Assembly: GCF_019904235.1 (NCBI RefSeq)
Contig: NZ_CP063202.1
Coordinates: 2,170,001 to 2,234,000 of the forward strand
Origin: Erythrobacter sp. SCSIO 43205
GTDB lineage: Bacteria > Pseudomonadota > Alphaproteobacteria > Sphingomonadales > Sphingomonadaceae
Direction of reading: 5' to 3'
DNA: 64,000 nucleotides
Shown here one piece after another: positions 26,303 to 35,652 of the stretch (position 1 is the stretch's first letter; each line of letters begins with the position of its first letter). The notes beneath the pieces are model-generated. The model searched no databases, was not told where the DNA came from, and was given only the letters and a program-made list of their open reading frames with translations. The translations under genes and the position numbers were made by a program.

Positions 26303-28585
26303 TTACCCTTCCCCGGCGCGCCACCATCCATGCTCGCCTTGTGATGCAGCGACGGTGGTGATGCGTTCATTCGCAAGGTCTAGCGCCAGCCCTCCGCTTT
26401 GCTGGAGGAACCGGCGATCGGCCTTAAGCCATCGAGGCGAGCAAGAACGCGGTAAGAAGCGATCGGCAACAACGATGTCGGCTTGCTCGCACGCAGCGGC
26501 AAGCGCGCGCTCTTCGATCATCTCGCGGTTGCGAGCAAGCAGAAGCGTCCAATTCCGTCCACCGCGTTCTAAAACGATAGTGCAGAACTCAGGTGAGCAC
26601 CTCGCCCCCTCCCACTGCGCAAGCGGGATCGGCTCACTCGTGACGCTAGACAATTCAAGCAGGTTGTCGCGCGAATAGGATGAGCGGCTGTCACGCAGAG
26701 AAAGCAAGCGGCGATCACCATGCTCATCAGTTATGGTAATGCCAACGTGACGCCCATCTCTTCCGATCAAAACATCGGGGATGGGCGTTGCAAGAAGAAG
26801 GAAAGTGGCAATCGCAGCAGGTACGAAGCCAAACAAACGCGCCCTGCCCGACCACAAGGCAAGCCAAAGGCCGCCGATAACAAACAGGGCGATGGCAAGA
26901 CCGCTCATCTGCGGCATCAGCTTCACCGCGCCGGGCTGGGCTGATGTGAAATGAGCAATTGCCAGAAGCAGATTGAGTGACTTCTCGGTGAGCCACCAGA
27001 ACGGTGCACCAAGACCGATCCAATCAAAAAGCAGACCCAGAGCGATTAGCGGCATGGATACAAACGTCACCAGCGGAATGGCAAAGACATTGGCTAGCGC
27101 TCCATACAATCCGGCCCGATGGAAATGGAACAGAACGATCGGCATAAGAGCAATTTCAATCACCAGACCAGTTACAAAAAGCATCGCAACCCCGCGCCCG
27201 ATCCTTGCCAGATAGCTCTCCTCTCTAGGGGCCATAAACGCTTTTACAGGCTCGCTGGAATGGAGGGCGACAATGGCAAGAACCGCAGCAAAGCTCATTT
27301 GAAAACTGGGACCCACGACGCTCTCTGGCCATAGAAAAAGGACGAAAACCGCTGCCATTGCGACCATTCTGAGGGACAGCGCCTCTCTCCCGGTCGCCAG
27401 TGCGAACAATACGAGCATGGCGGCGGCACAAGCGCGCACTGTGGGAACTTGCGCACCGGTCAGCAATGTATAGCTGATCCCTGCAATCGCTCCAACACCG
27501 GCTGCAATGACAGGCAAGCGAACCCGAAGCGCAAGGCCGGGAGACAGCGCAAGCAATTTGATCGCGAGCAAATAGGCCCCTGCAATGACCGCACTGACAT
27601 GAAGCCCGCTAATCGCAAGCAAATGGGTGAGCCCGGCATCGCGCATGGCATCGCTGTCGCTTTCTGAGATTGCTCCGCGATCACCGCTTGCAAAAGCAGC
27701 GGCAATCGTGCCGGCCGAGCCTCCCACATTGTCCCGGACATGGGAAGAAAGCCACCGCTGAGCCCGGGCAACAAGGCCATCGCCTTCCCCTGCTTTCACC
27801 ACCTCAATCGGGCCCATAACGCTGCCAGTGCCCGAGAGCCCCTTGAACCAGGCAGCCCGGGCAAAGTCATAAGAACCCGGCAGCATCGGGCTTGCAGGTG
27901 GCATCAGCCTTACCCGCATTTTGACAATCGCGCCTTCGACAAGCACGCTCGCCCAATCGCCGGACCCGTGGCGAAGCTTGGCTTGCTCCACTTCCTCCAG
28001 CGGAACATTCACACGGATCTTGCGGCTCTGCGCGCTTGTCGCATCGCGCACGGCAAGAACAAGGCGAATACGCTGTTGCGAGGGTTGATCTTCACGCGAC
28101 AGGATATAGCCCTGAACACGCTCAACGCTGGGTCGTTCTATCGCCGCTGCGCCTACGAGTTCAGAGCGGAACCAGACGACCGAGACACCCGCTGCGAACA
28201 CAAGAGCGCAAGCGATTACTGCGGTGCGCAGGTGATCGCGCCGGTCATTGTCACGCCACGCAGCCAGAGCTATTCCAGCGATGATAAGGCTTAATCCGAT
28301 CACACTGGCCCATGCCCAAGGTGCGTCAAGGCCGAACCAGGTTAGAATGCCGCAAGCAAAAATGACTGCCAGCCACGGTGCCCGGTCAAATCCTGCGTGG
28401 CTCAGGAATTGTTCGAGATTGTCCGCAATCGCATTCCAAATGCTGGACAAGCCGCCCCCCCTTTGCCAGAGGCGCGGCATACGCTTTGCATCAGAAGCAG
28501 ATGGAGGCGAAGTGGGGGGTGTTCCCGCGCTGGCAGGTTCGCCCGCCGGGCTGTCTCCCATTGGAATGATTGGCGCATCGGCCAT
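26303..28585 (-). CDS. comEC: ComEC/Rec2-family DNA uptake channel protein
   Basis: This is a polytopic inner-membrane protein related to the competence channel ComEC. The 760 residues comprise two N-terminal spans, an OB-fold-like DUF4131 region (about 110-260), and the Competence domain with many spans (LTHLLAISGLHVSAVIAGAYLL and LLTGAQVPTVRACAAAMLVL are its signature). The C-terminal 150 residues resemble the metallo-beta-lactamase part by position but lack the HxHxDH zinc motif, so nuclease activity there is doubtful. It is convergent with lexA and divergent from gltX. Confidence 0.88.
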   Translation of the reverse strand: MADAPIIPMGDSPAGEPASAGTPPTSPPSASDAKRMPRLWQRGGGLSSIWNAIADNLEQFLSHAGFDRAPWLAVIFACGILTWFGLDAPWAWASVIGLSLIIAGIALAAWRDNDRRDHLRTAVIACALVFAAGVSVVWFRSELVGAAAIERPSVERVQGYILSREDQPSQQRIRLVLAVRDATSAQSRKIRVNVPLEEVEQAKLRHGSGDWASVLVEGAIVKMRVRLMPPASPMLPGSYDFARAAWFKGLSGTGSVMGPIEVVKAGEGDGLVARAQRWLSSHVRDNVGGSAGTIAAAFASGDRGAISESDSDAMRDAGLTHLLAISGLHVSAVIAGAYLLAIKLLALSPGLALRVRLPVIAAGVGAIAGISYTLLTGAQVPTVRACAAAMLVLFALATGREALSLRMVAMAAVFVLFLWPESVVGPSFQMSFAAVLAIVALHSSEPVKAFMAPREESYLARIGRGVAMLFVTGLVIEIALMPIVLFHFHRAGLYGALANVFAIPLVTFVSMPLIALGLLFDWIGLGAPFWWLTEKSLNLLLAIAHFTSAQPGAVKLMPQMSGLAIALFVIGGLWLALWSGRARLFGFVPAAIATFLLLATPIPDVLIGRDGRHVGITITDEHGDRRLLSLRDSRSSYSRDNLLELSSVTSEPIPLAQWEGARCSPEFCTIVLERGGRNWTLLLARNREMIEERALAAACEQADIVVADRFLPRSCSPRWLKADRRFLQQSGGLALDLANERITTVAASQGEHGWWRAGEG

Positions 28586-28655
28586 GTATTACCGCCCCTC
28601 CCCATTTGGGTTGGCTAGCAGTAGTATGCGACAAATGAACAGGAATTGATAGTCG

Positions 28656-30086
28656 ATGGTGAGCGAAACAGACAGAAGCGCAAGCAAAGCGCAAGTTGTA
28701 ACGCGGTTTGCCCCCTCTCCGACGGGTTTTCTTCATATTGGCGGCGCACGCACGGCCCTTTTTAATTGGCTTTATGCGCGGCGTCACGGCGGAAAAGCGC
28801 TTCTGCGCATCGAAGACACCGATAAGAAGCGTTCTACGCAAGAGGCAATTGATGCCATCTTTGATGGCCTTGATTGGCTTGGCCTCGATTATGACGAAGA
28901 GCCGGTGTTCCAGTCGACACGCGCCGCGCGTCATGCCGAAATCGCCAATCAATTGCTTGAGGCAGGCCATGCTTACAAGTGCTTTGCAACGCCTGAAGAA
29001 CTTGAAGAAATGCGTGCCCTGCAGCGCGCCAATAAAGAGCCGCTTCGCTACGACGGTCGCTGGCGTGATCGTGATCCGTCTGAGGCTCCGGAAGGAGCGC
29101 CATTCACCGTGCGCCTCAAGACACCGACCGAGGGCGAAACTACGATTGCCGACGAGGTACAAGGCGAGGTTTCAGTCAAGAATGAAGAACTGGACGATTA
29201 CATCATCCTTCGCGCCGACGGTACGCCGACCTATATGCTTGCAGTCGTGGTCGATGACCATGACATGGGCGTCACCCATGTAATCCGCGGCGATGACCAT
29301 TTGAATAATGCCTTCCGCCAACTCCCGATTTACCGCGCGATGGATGCGATCGAAGGCGGTTGGCCAGACCCGGTCTATGCGCACGTACCCCTGATCCACG
29401 GGCAAGACGGAGGCAAGTTGTCCAAGCGCCATGGGGCCTTGGGCGCAGAAACCTATCGCGACGAGTTTGGTATTCTTCCCGAGGCCTTGTTTAATTACCT
29501 CTTGCGGCTTGGTTGGGCACATGGCGACAAAGAAGAATTCACGCGCGAAGAGGCGATTGAAGTGTTCGACATCGCTGGCATCGGCAAAAGCCCTTCGCGG
29601 TTTGACCTGAAGAAACTCGAAAATCTGAACGGCCATTACATCCGCGAGGCTGATGATGCACGGCTTGCACCACTTGTTGCAAAACGCATCGGAGATGATG
29701 CGGATTTAGAGCTTCTGACAAAAGCCATGCCGGTCCTTAAACCGCGCGCTAAGACCCTTGATGAACTGGCTGAAAGCGCTGGGTTTCTCTTTGCAAAACT
29801 GCCGCTTGAGATGACTGAGAAAGCAGCAAAATTTCTCGATGACGACGGCAGAGCGCGTCTTCGACTAATTTCTAACGCATTTTCGGCAGAAAATGACTGG
29901 ACAATGGAGACTCTCGAAGCCACTACGAAGGCGCTCGCTGAGGACCTGGATCTGGGATTTGGCAAGCTGGCGCAGCCAATGCGTGCTGCTCTGACTGGGA
30001 CGACAAATTCGCCTGGAATTTTTGACGTGCTTGTCCTTCTGGGACGGGACGAATCCTTGGCTCGCATCGACGCGCAAGCGGCGTGA
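28656..30086 (+). CDS. gltX: Glutamate-tRNA ligase
   Basis: This class I aminoacyl-tRNA synthetase charges tRNA-Glu. The 476 residues have the HIGH-type motif in [20 protein letters not shown] near residue 30, [19 protein letters not shown], and the KMSKS-type motif KLSKRHG near residue 255. The C-terminal anticodon-binding region is helical, as usual. It is upstream of gltA with a 46-base gap. Confidence 0.96.
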   Translation: MVSETDRSASKAQVVTRFAPSPTGFLHIGGARTALFNWLYARRHGGKALLRIEDTDKKRSTQEAIDAIFDGLDWLGLDYDEEPVFQSTRAARHAEIANQLLEAGHAYKCFATPEELEEMRALQRANKEPLRYDGRWRDRDPSEAPEGAPFTVRLKTPTEGETTIADEVQGEVSVKNEELDDYIILRADGTPTYMLAVVVDDHDMGVTHVIRGDDHLNNAFRQLPIYRAMDAIEGGWPDPVYAHVPLIHGQDGGKLSKRHGALGAETYRDEFGILPEALFNYLLRLGWAHGDKEEFTREEAIEVFDIAGIGKSPSRFDLKKLENLNGHYIREADDARLAPLVAKRIGDDADLELLTKAMPVLKPRAKTLDELAESAGFLFAKLPLEMTEKAAKFLDDDGRARLRLISNAFSAENDWTMETLEATTKALAEDLDLGFGKLAQPMRAALTGTTNSPGIFDVLVLLGRDESLARIDAQAA

Positions 30087-30132
30087 ACGGCGCGAGCGAG
30101 CAAGGACAACAGATTGACTGACTAGGAGACTC

Positions 30133-31422
30133 ATGGTGGCTGATAAGCAAGCGACGCTCGGACTTGGCGGTGCGACTAGCGAATTCCCCGTGCTGAAAGG
30201 AAGCACAGGGCCCGACGTAATCGATATCCGCAAGCTTTACGGAGAAACTGGTGCCTTCACCTTCGATCCCGGTTATAAGTCAACGGCGAGCTGCGAAAGT
30301 GCCCTGACCTATATTGACGGGCAGGAAGGCGTCCTTCTTCATCGCGGCTACCCCATCGGTCAGCTTGCTGAACATTCAAGCTTCATGGAAGTGAGCTATC
30401 TGCTGCTTAACGGCGAGCTGCCTAAAGCGGACGAGCTTGCAAACTTTGAAAACACCATCACCCGTCACACCATGCTGCATGAGCAGTTGATGACGTTTTA
30501 CCGTGGTTTCCGCCGCGATGCGCACCCCATGGCGATCATGTGCGGCGTAGTGGGCGCGCTTTCGGCATTCTACCATGACAGCACCGACATCTCCGATCCA
30601 GAACACCGCAAAATTTCATCGCACCGCCTGATTGCAAAGATGCCGACTATTGCGGCGATGGCGTATAAATATGCGGTCGGTCAGCCTTTCCTTTATCCAG
30701 ATAACTCATTGTCTTACACAGGAAATTTCCTGCGCATGACCTTTGGCGTTCCGGCTGAAGAATATGAAGTTCACCCGGCAATCGAAAAGGCGATGGACCG
30801 GATCTTCATCCTCCACGCTGATCATGAGCAGAACGCATCGACCTCGACGGTGCGCTTGGCTGGTTCTTCGGGCGCGAACCCGTTTGCGTGTATCGCAGCG
30901 GGCATCGCCTGCCTTTGGGGCCCTGCTCACGGTGGCGCCAACGAAGCGGCTCTCAATATGCTGCAAGAAATCGGCACACCGGACCGCATCCCGCACTATA
31001 TCGAGCGTGCGAAGGACAAGAACGATCCGTTCCGTCTGATGGGCTTTGGTCACCGGGTTTACAAAAACTATGACCCGCGCGCGACGGTGATGCAGAAAAC
31101 ACTTCGTGAGGTGTTTGAAGCGCTCAAAACCACCGATCCCGTGTTTGAAACCGCGCTCAAACTCGAAGAAATCGCACTCAACGACGATTACTTCAAAGAG
31201 AAGAAGCTGTTCCCGAACGTCGATTTCTACTCTGGCATCATCCTCAGCTCAATCGGCTTCCCGACCACTATGTTCACTGCGCTCTTTGCGCTGGCCCGTA
31301 CCGTCGGCTGGGTCGCACAGTGGAATGAAATGATCTCTGATCCAGGTCAGGTTATTGGCCGTCCGCGCCAGCTCTACACTGGCCCGACACAGCGCGATTA
31401 CGTCCCTGTCGACAAGCGCTGA
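30133..31422 (+). CDS. gltA: Citrate synthase (type II)
   Basis: It condenses acetyl-CoA and oxaloacetate to citrate, the entry step of the TCA cycle. The 429 residues show the type II N-terminal beta domain ([19 protein letters not shown]), the catalytic His in [11 protein letters not shown] and in [15 protein letters not shown], and the catalytic Asp in [19 protein letters not shown] precedes the ATG at 30133. It ends at a strong terminator. Confidence 0.97.
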   Translation: MVADKQATLGLGGATSEFPVLKGSTGPDVIDIRKLYGETGAFTFDPGYKSTASCESALTYIDGQEGVLLHRGYPIGQLAEHSSFMEVSYLLLNGELPKADELANFENTITRHTMLHEQLMTFYRGFRRDAHPMAIMCGVVGALSAFYHDSTDISDPEHRKISSHRLIAKMPTIAAMAYKYAVGQPFLYPDNSLSYTGNFLRMTFGVPAEEYEVHPAIEKAMDRIFILHADHEQNASTSTVRLAGSSGANPFACIAAGIACLWGPAHGGANEAALNMLQEIGTPDRIPHYIERAKDKNDPFRLMGFGHRVYKNYDPRATVMQKTLREVFEALKTTDPVFETALKLEEIALNDDYFKEKKLFPNVDFYSGIILSSIGFPTTMFTALFALARTVGWVAQWNEMISDPGQVIGRPRQLYTGPTQRDYVPVDKR

Positions 31423-31446
31423 TCTAAACAGGCAAATGAATTTAAT

Positions 31447-31481
31447 AAACGCGGTCCGTTGCTTTTGCGGGCCGCGTTTTT
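31447..31481 (+). terminator. Rho-independent terminator of gltA
   Basis: ACGCGGTCCG (31449-31458) pairs fully with CGGGCCGCGT (31468-31477) over a nine-base loop and is followed by TTTT. The flanking A-run lets it act for the converging gene at 31480 too, whose stop codon overlaps the T-run. Confidence 0.85.
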
Positions 31482-32922
31482 ATTGCCCTGACGATTTGGG
31501 AAGGGTGAGCTTGAATTCTGCGCCCACAAGGTCGTCGTCGCGCACCGGTTGAAGCACTTCAAGATCACCGCCCATCGCAAGGGCGAGCTTGCGCGAGATA
31601 TAAAGACCAAGGCCCGAGCCATTATCATTGCCGCCATCACTGTCGCGGCCAAGCCTTTCGAATTTCTCGAAAATCTTGCTTGATTGCTCCGGTGTTACGC
31701 CCGGTCCCTGATCGATCACGCTCAGGCTGATCGTATCGTTTGCATTCTCCCATGCGGTCACTGTCACATGGCTGGCAACGGGCGAATAAGCGATCGCATT
31801 GCCGATAAGATTGATGAGAATTTGAAGAACCCGCCGGAACTCAGCGATCGCATAAAGTGGCTCGTCAGCCCCCTCTACCGAAACGCTGATTTCGCGCGCG
31901 GATGCTCGCACGCCCAGAATTCCGGCAGCCCGCTTGGCAATATCGCGCACGTCAACGCGATCCTTGGAAGTGGTGAAACCGGGTGCTTCGACGACCTCCA
32001 GATCGGCCAGATCGTCAAGCATTCCGGCGAGATGTTGTCCTGCTGCCGCGATATTGGCCGCATATTCGCTGTATTCGTCGCGCAATGGTCCTGCGAGCCG
32101 CGCACGGATGGTTTCAGCATTGGCGACAATACGCGCAATGGGTTGGCGCAGCACTGGGGTGAGCGCGCTGCCAATGAGGCGCGAGTGCTCAGTCTCAGTC
32201 TCAGTCTCAGCGGCTGTGTCATGCACCGGCTCTGCTAAACTCAGCGGCTCCAGCGCGATCAGCAGCAGCTCAAAACCTTGCAGGTCATTGGCAGAAGGTC
32301 CGATTGGAAGCATCCTCACCCGCCAATTGCGCGGCGATCCCGGAACGCGCGCCTTGGCTCCGTCAAGCAATCGCCAATGTAAAGGCTGCTCATGAGCCAC
32401 TCCCTCCAATGCAATGTATTCACTCCACATTTTTCCAGGAGACTGCTCTATCGCCTGAGCCAGAGCCTTTGCATCCTCGCTATACGAAGACAGCGTTTGC
32501 AGCATTTGTTTTGCATCAAGGTGGGCGCAAATTTCAGCGGCGGCGCGGTCTGCGGCATCGAGCCACTGTGTCATCTGGCGGCCGCTTGCCTCAAGGTAAG
32601 GAACGCTGAGCCAATTTTCGATCAGTATCTCGCAGCCACCGATCGCCTCGCTGGCATCCCCTTCTACGGTTTCAAGCGGATGAATACGGGCAAAGCCTGA
32701 GATGACCTCCTCGCCATCCAGCGCGCTGAAAGGACGCGCGATGCGAAGGCCGCATTCACGGCACTCGCGGACAAGGTCCAGCAATTCGGGGATCGCAAGC
32801 GTGCCAGATATTCGGCCACCGCAAGCCTCCTGCAACTCAGCAAGAGGCTCATCAGCGCTAATCAGACGATCACGATCATCGGTCATGCCGCGTGCAACAA
32901 CAAGAGATTGATGCTGGTTCAT
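31480..32922 (-). CDS. Histidine-kinase-like protein lacking the phosphoacceptor histidine
   Basis: The 480-residue protein has no membrane span. Residues 1-240 form a sensor-like part (PAS-like by position). Residues about 246-310 resemble the HisKA dimerisation helices, but in LTPVLRQPIARI the histidine expected before the Glu-Leu-Arg core is Pro256 and the Glu is Val257. The ATP-binding domain is intact: N371 and N375 in LINLIGNAIAYSP, D404 in DQGPG, FEKFER, and G435-G439 in GSGLGL. It may act as a scaffold or partner kinase rather than autophosphorylate. It overlaps the upstream gene by four bases. Low-complexity ETETETE lies just before the HisKA part. Confidence 0.8.
   Translation of the reverse strand: MNQHQSLVVARGMTDDRDRLISADEPLAELQEACGGRISGTLAIPELLDLVRECRECGLRIARPFSALDGEEVISGFARIHPLETVEGDASEAIGGCEILIENWLSVPYLEASGRQMTQWLDAADRAAAEICAHLDAKQMLQTLSSYSEDAKALAQAIEQSPGKMWSEYIALEGVAHEQPLHWRLLDGAKARVPGSPRNWRVRMLPIGPSANDLQGFELLLIALEPLSLAEPVHDTAAETETETEHSRLIGSALTPVLRQPIARIVANAETIRARLAGPLRDEYSEYAANIAAAGQHLAGMLDDLADLEVVEAPGFTTSKDRVDVRDIAKRAAGILGVRASAREISVSVEGADEPLYAIAEFRRVLQILINLIGNAIAYSPVASHVTVTAWENANDTISLSVIDQGPGVTPEQSSKIFEKFERLGRDSDGGNDNGSGLGLYISRKLALAMGGDLEVLQPVRDDDLVGAEFKLTLPKSSGQ
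32188..32210. repeat. Hexanucleotide tandem repeat (CTCAGT, nearly four units)
   Basis: CTCAGT is repeated 3.8 times inside the kinase-like gene and encodes alternating Glu-Thr just ahead of the HisKA-like helices. Gain or loss of units would keep the frame while changing linker length. Confidence 0.8.
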
Positions 32923-33887
32923 TGCCGCGCTGCCTCGAGCGGATGCGCAGCGAGGAGGTCTTGCGCATGGGATTGCGACATTGTTTCGATGCTTACGGGA
33001 TGCTGCTTACTCCCGCCCAAAAGCGCAGTCTGACGCGCGGATGTCTCGGCGCTCAAACCAGCAGCCCTGAGCATCACTGCGAGGCGAACCGTTTGGCTTT
33101 CATGGCACGCAAACACCGCTTGTTCCCGATCCACCGGAAGCAGCGCAGCACAAGAGCTCGCAAAAAGCGCAAGTCCTGCATGAGACAAGTCAAGGCCGGC
33201 AATCGCTCCGCCGCGCATAGTAGACACGAGCCGGGTCAGAAGACCGACACGATTGGTTGCCTCATCAAAGCTGCGTTTAAGCCCGGCAATTGCCCTGCTA
33301 TCGAGCGCGATACTGGTGTCACTCGCGGCTTGCTCCCCATGTTCAAGAACACCTAAGAACACGTCGAAGGGAAGCTCTTTTAAGGGTAATTCCATGCGCG
33401 CATGGCTGAGGCTGAAGCGCGATTGAGCCGCCAGAACATTGATAGCCAGCTCTGCGATTGACGGATTGTCCGATGCGATAAGCTCTTGCAAAAGAGGGCT
33501 GAGAACAGGGTCGATGGCGCATCGCTCACTCAGGTTCTTGGCGATCGCGCCCTCAAGCGTTGTCGCAAAAAGGTGGTCGATGATCGCCGCATCGCCTGCC
33601 AGACGGTTCGAGACAGACTTGTGCATCTCGCGCTGCCTTAGCTGGCCGATTCCCCCGTCAATCATCTGCTCAAGCAATTGTCGCGCGATATGATCGAGCT
33701 TGCCCCGTAATCCGGCGAGGATAGCATCGCTGAAAAGGCTTGGGCCATCGCTATCAAGCAAATGGGCGATGACAGGCGCAACAGATGCGCGCGCACGGGT
33801 GCCACGCGCAAGCTCTTCCCGAAGGAAGCCGTCCGCATTTGCAGACTGAGATCTATCCATGGTCACTTTGCCCATCACGTAGCCCAT
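32919..33887 (-). CDS. Hypothetical helical protein, DUF2336-like at best
   Basis: This is a soluble 322-residue protein built almost entirely of predicted helices (for example RGKLDHIARQLLEQMIDGG, LLQELIASDNPSIAELAINV). Its pattern is loosely like DUF2336 proteins of alphaproteobacteria, but I cannot confirm membership. It shows no catalytic motif and no signal peptide. The frame begins at 33887; an internal ATG at 33860 is an alternative start. It overlaps the kinase-like gene by ATGA, so the two are almost certainly co-translated, and a near-CtrA site lies just upstream. Function unknown; a regulatory partner of the kinase-like protein is my inference. Confidence 0.6.
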   Translation of the reverse strand: MGYVMGKVTMDRSQSANADGFLREELARGTRARASVAPVIAHLLDSDGPSLFSDAILAGLRGKLDHIARQLLEQMIDGGIGQLRQREMHKSVSNRLAGDAAIIDHLFATTLEGAIAKNLSERCAIDPVLSPLLQELIASDNPSIAELAINVLAAQSRFSLSHARMELPLKELPFDVFLGVLEHGEQAASDTSIALDSRAIAGLKRSFDEATNRVGLLTRLVSTMRGGAIAGLDLSHAGLALFASSCAALLPVDREQAVFACHESQTVRLAVMLRAAGLSAETSARQTALLGGSKQHPVSIETMSQSHAQDLLAAHPLEAARQ

Positions 33888-33899
33888 ACAGGCACGTGG

Positions 33900-33914
33900 T
33901 TAACCTTGCGTTAG
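33900..33914 (-). promoter_or_regulatory. Near-consensus CtrA-binding site
   Basis: On the minus strand the site reads CTAA-N7-TTAAC, one mismatch from the CtrA consensus TTAA-N7-TTAAC. It lies 13-27 bases before the start of the helical-protein gene. Confidence 0.35.
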
Positions 33915-33941
33915 CTTAAACTCTCAAAAGCTGCGCATTGT

Positions 33942-35162
33942 CTATTGTTTCTTCGACAAAAGAGCCAATTGTGCAAGCGCTGCGAGGCTAAAGGCGATCA
34001 CGCTCTCCTGTAAAAAACCCAAACCCGCAGCGAGCGCGAACAGCACCAAATGGAGCGGCGTATCGCGCCAGAACGCGCTCAACCCGGCATGGCGATTCCG
34101 TCCGGCGATGAGTGGAAGGACGATTGCAAAGACCGGTAGCGAGGCCCTTAAAAGCAAATCTTCTTGCGTTGAATTGGAAAGCACCAGCGTGAGGATAGCA
34201 AGGAACCCCATCGCAATTGGTAGTCCTCTGCGCAAAATCGTTCCGCCGCCCGTGGCCCAACTTGCGTTTTGCCCACCACCTCCCAGCGCGCTACGCATCT
34301 CCTGAGCATTCCAAACGATCATTGCTGCAAACGCCGCCAAGCCTGCTACGAACAGTCCTGTCACCGCAAAGCCTGTCCCGGCAAGGCCTGCTCCAATCAC
34401 GCCAAGGCCCAGCGCACCAAGCCCGCTGACTTCAGGTGCAGACTGTAGCCAGAAAGGCGCGCTCCGGCTCACGCTCAGGCTCGCCAGAGCGTTGACCGGC
34501 CCACTCCACTGCGGAACAGGAACGCTCCCTCCCAACAGCGTCGCCTCGCAGCGTTTCAGCGCGGCCTCATTCGATGCAAGCAACCAACCGTCATTTTCGA
34601 GGTATTCTGCGGGCAAAGCACGGCGTGGGGTCCGCTCTTGCAAGGCGAGCCGCAAAAGAAGCGAAAACGCGTCTCCATAGCCAGGTAAATCGCCAAGGCC
34701 CCGAACGCATTTGCCTGAAATCATGGCGAGCCCTGCCCAGTGATGGTCGCGATCAATGCGCTCAAAGTCATCAGGGTACGAAACGCTCAAAGCGTGGCTT
34801 GCCGGCAGTGTGTAAAGCGCGTGCCGATCCTCGCCATTGCCATCCATCAATTCAAGCGCAGCCTCACTCGATACAAACAGACCATCGAGCAAAAGCAGAA
34901 CGTCGTCCTCATCCCGGACAAGGCTTGGTAATTGAAGCGGGCCGCGAGCCGTGTGGAAGGCCAGCCCAGCTGCCTCTACCCGCTGTTGTTGCGCAATTAT
35001 TACAGGGGATGGCGCATCACACAGGCAAATCACGCGCTCACAATCTAGTGTGAGAGCCAAATCGACCTGCCAATCTAGCAAGGCGCGACCCGCAAACGCT
35101 TTATTCGCTCGCAAATCCCCGTCAGCGGTTCGTTTAAGCGCAGAGATAAGCGCGGTGCGCAA
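33942..35162 (-). CDS. Nucleotidyltransferase-like domain fused to a membrane domain
   Basis: The 406-residue protein has an N-terminal half (about 1-210) that reads like a nucleotidyltransferase-type alpha/beta domain: TALISALKRTADGDLRANKAF at the start, then CERVICLCDAPSPVII and DEDDVLLLLDGLFVSS. A C-terminal half (about 235-400) has several membrane spans, including GAGLAGTGFAVTGLFVAGLA. The fusion recalls bifunctional nucleotidyltransferase/phosphatidyltransferase proteins, but the CDP-alcohol motif DGxxAR is not visible, so the membrane half may only anchor. TTG start behind GGGAG. Substrate unknown. It lies 54 bases upstream of the helical-protein gene. Confidence 0.6.
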   Translation of the reverse strand: MRTALISALKRTADGDLRANKAFAGRALLDWQVDLALTLDCERVICLCDAPSPVIIAQQQRVEAAGLAFHTARGPLQLPSLVRDEDDVLLLLDGLFVSSEAALELMDGNGEDRHALYTLPASHALSVSYPDDFERIDRDHHWAGLAMISGKCVRGLGDLPGYGDAFSLLLRLALQERTPRRALPAEYLENDGWLLASNEAALKRCEATLLGGSVPVPQWSGPVNALASLSVSRSAPFWLQSAPEVSGLGALGLGVIGAGLAGTGFAVTGLFVAGLAAFAAMIVWNAQEMRSALGGGGQNASWATGGGTILRRGLPIAMGFLAILTLVLSNSTQEDLLLRASLPVFAIVLPLIAGRNRHAGLSAFWRDTPLHLVLFALAAGLGFLQESVIAFSLAALAQLALLSKKQ

Positions 35163-35262
35163 AGCCAGTCTCCCAAATCATGCAAACCCTGGCTAAGCGT
35201 CCAAAGCCCGTCGCATCAAGCGTTCGGGACTTGGTCTTTCCACTAATTTGCGATGACCGGGG

Positions 35263-35580
35263 TCAAAATTTTAATGAATTCTTGCCGCTAAAGCGAGCGA
35301 GCACGCGCTCAATCTCACGCACGGCCATGGGCTCACCCGGTGCGCAGTTGAGTGCATTGTCCGCAGCATCGAGAAGTTCTTGCGCATGGAAGCTTGCCGC
35401 CAGCCCTTTCAACCGATGCGCTGCAACGTTCCAATTGCCATCGCAACGCGATCGCTTGAGCAGGTCGAGGTGCTTTTCTGCGCTCTGCAAGAACGCATGG
35501 CGCAACTCGCCCAGCAGAGCTGCATTATCACCTGCAGCCGCAGCCAAAGTCGCATCAAGAGCTCCGTTTTCATTAGCCAT
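35263..35580 (-). CDS. Stand-alone Hpt (histidine phosphotransfer) protein
   Basis: This is a 105-residue helical protein with the Hpt signature AAHRLKGLAASF, the phosphorylatable residue being His55. Hpt proteins shuttle phosphate between kinases or response regulators; in alphaproteobacteria the best known is ChpT-like relay or chemotaxis types, but this is a simple single-domain form. ATG at 35580 is chosen because it removes a long non-conserved extension. It is divergent, by 72 bases, from the coiled-coil gene and is the first gene of the minus-strand set that includes the kinase-like protein lacking a histidine. Confidence 0.8.
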   Translation of the reverse strand: MANENGALDATLAAAAGDNAALLGELRHAFLQSAEKHLDLLKRSRCDGNWNVAAHRLKGLAASFHAQELLDAADNALNCAPGEPMAVREIERVLARFSGKNSLKF

Positions 35581-35606
35581 GGCCGAGACGCTTAGCCGAT
35601 ATCGAG

Positions 35607-35621
35607 TTAATGTGGGGTTTA
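35607..35621. promoter_or_regulatory. Near-consensus CtrA-binding site between hpt and the coiled-coil gene
   Basis: TTAA-TGTGGGG-TTTA matches TTAA-N7-TTAA at seven of eight positions. It lies in the 72-base divergent promoter region. Confidence 0.3.
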
Positions 35622-35652
35622 TCCTTTGCGCACCTGTGGTATTTAATCGCCT

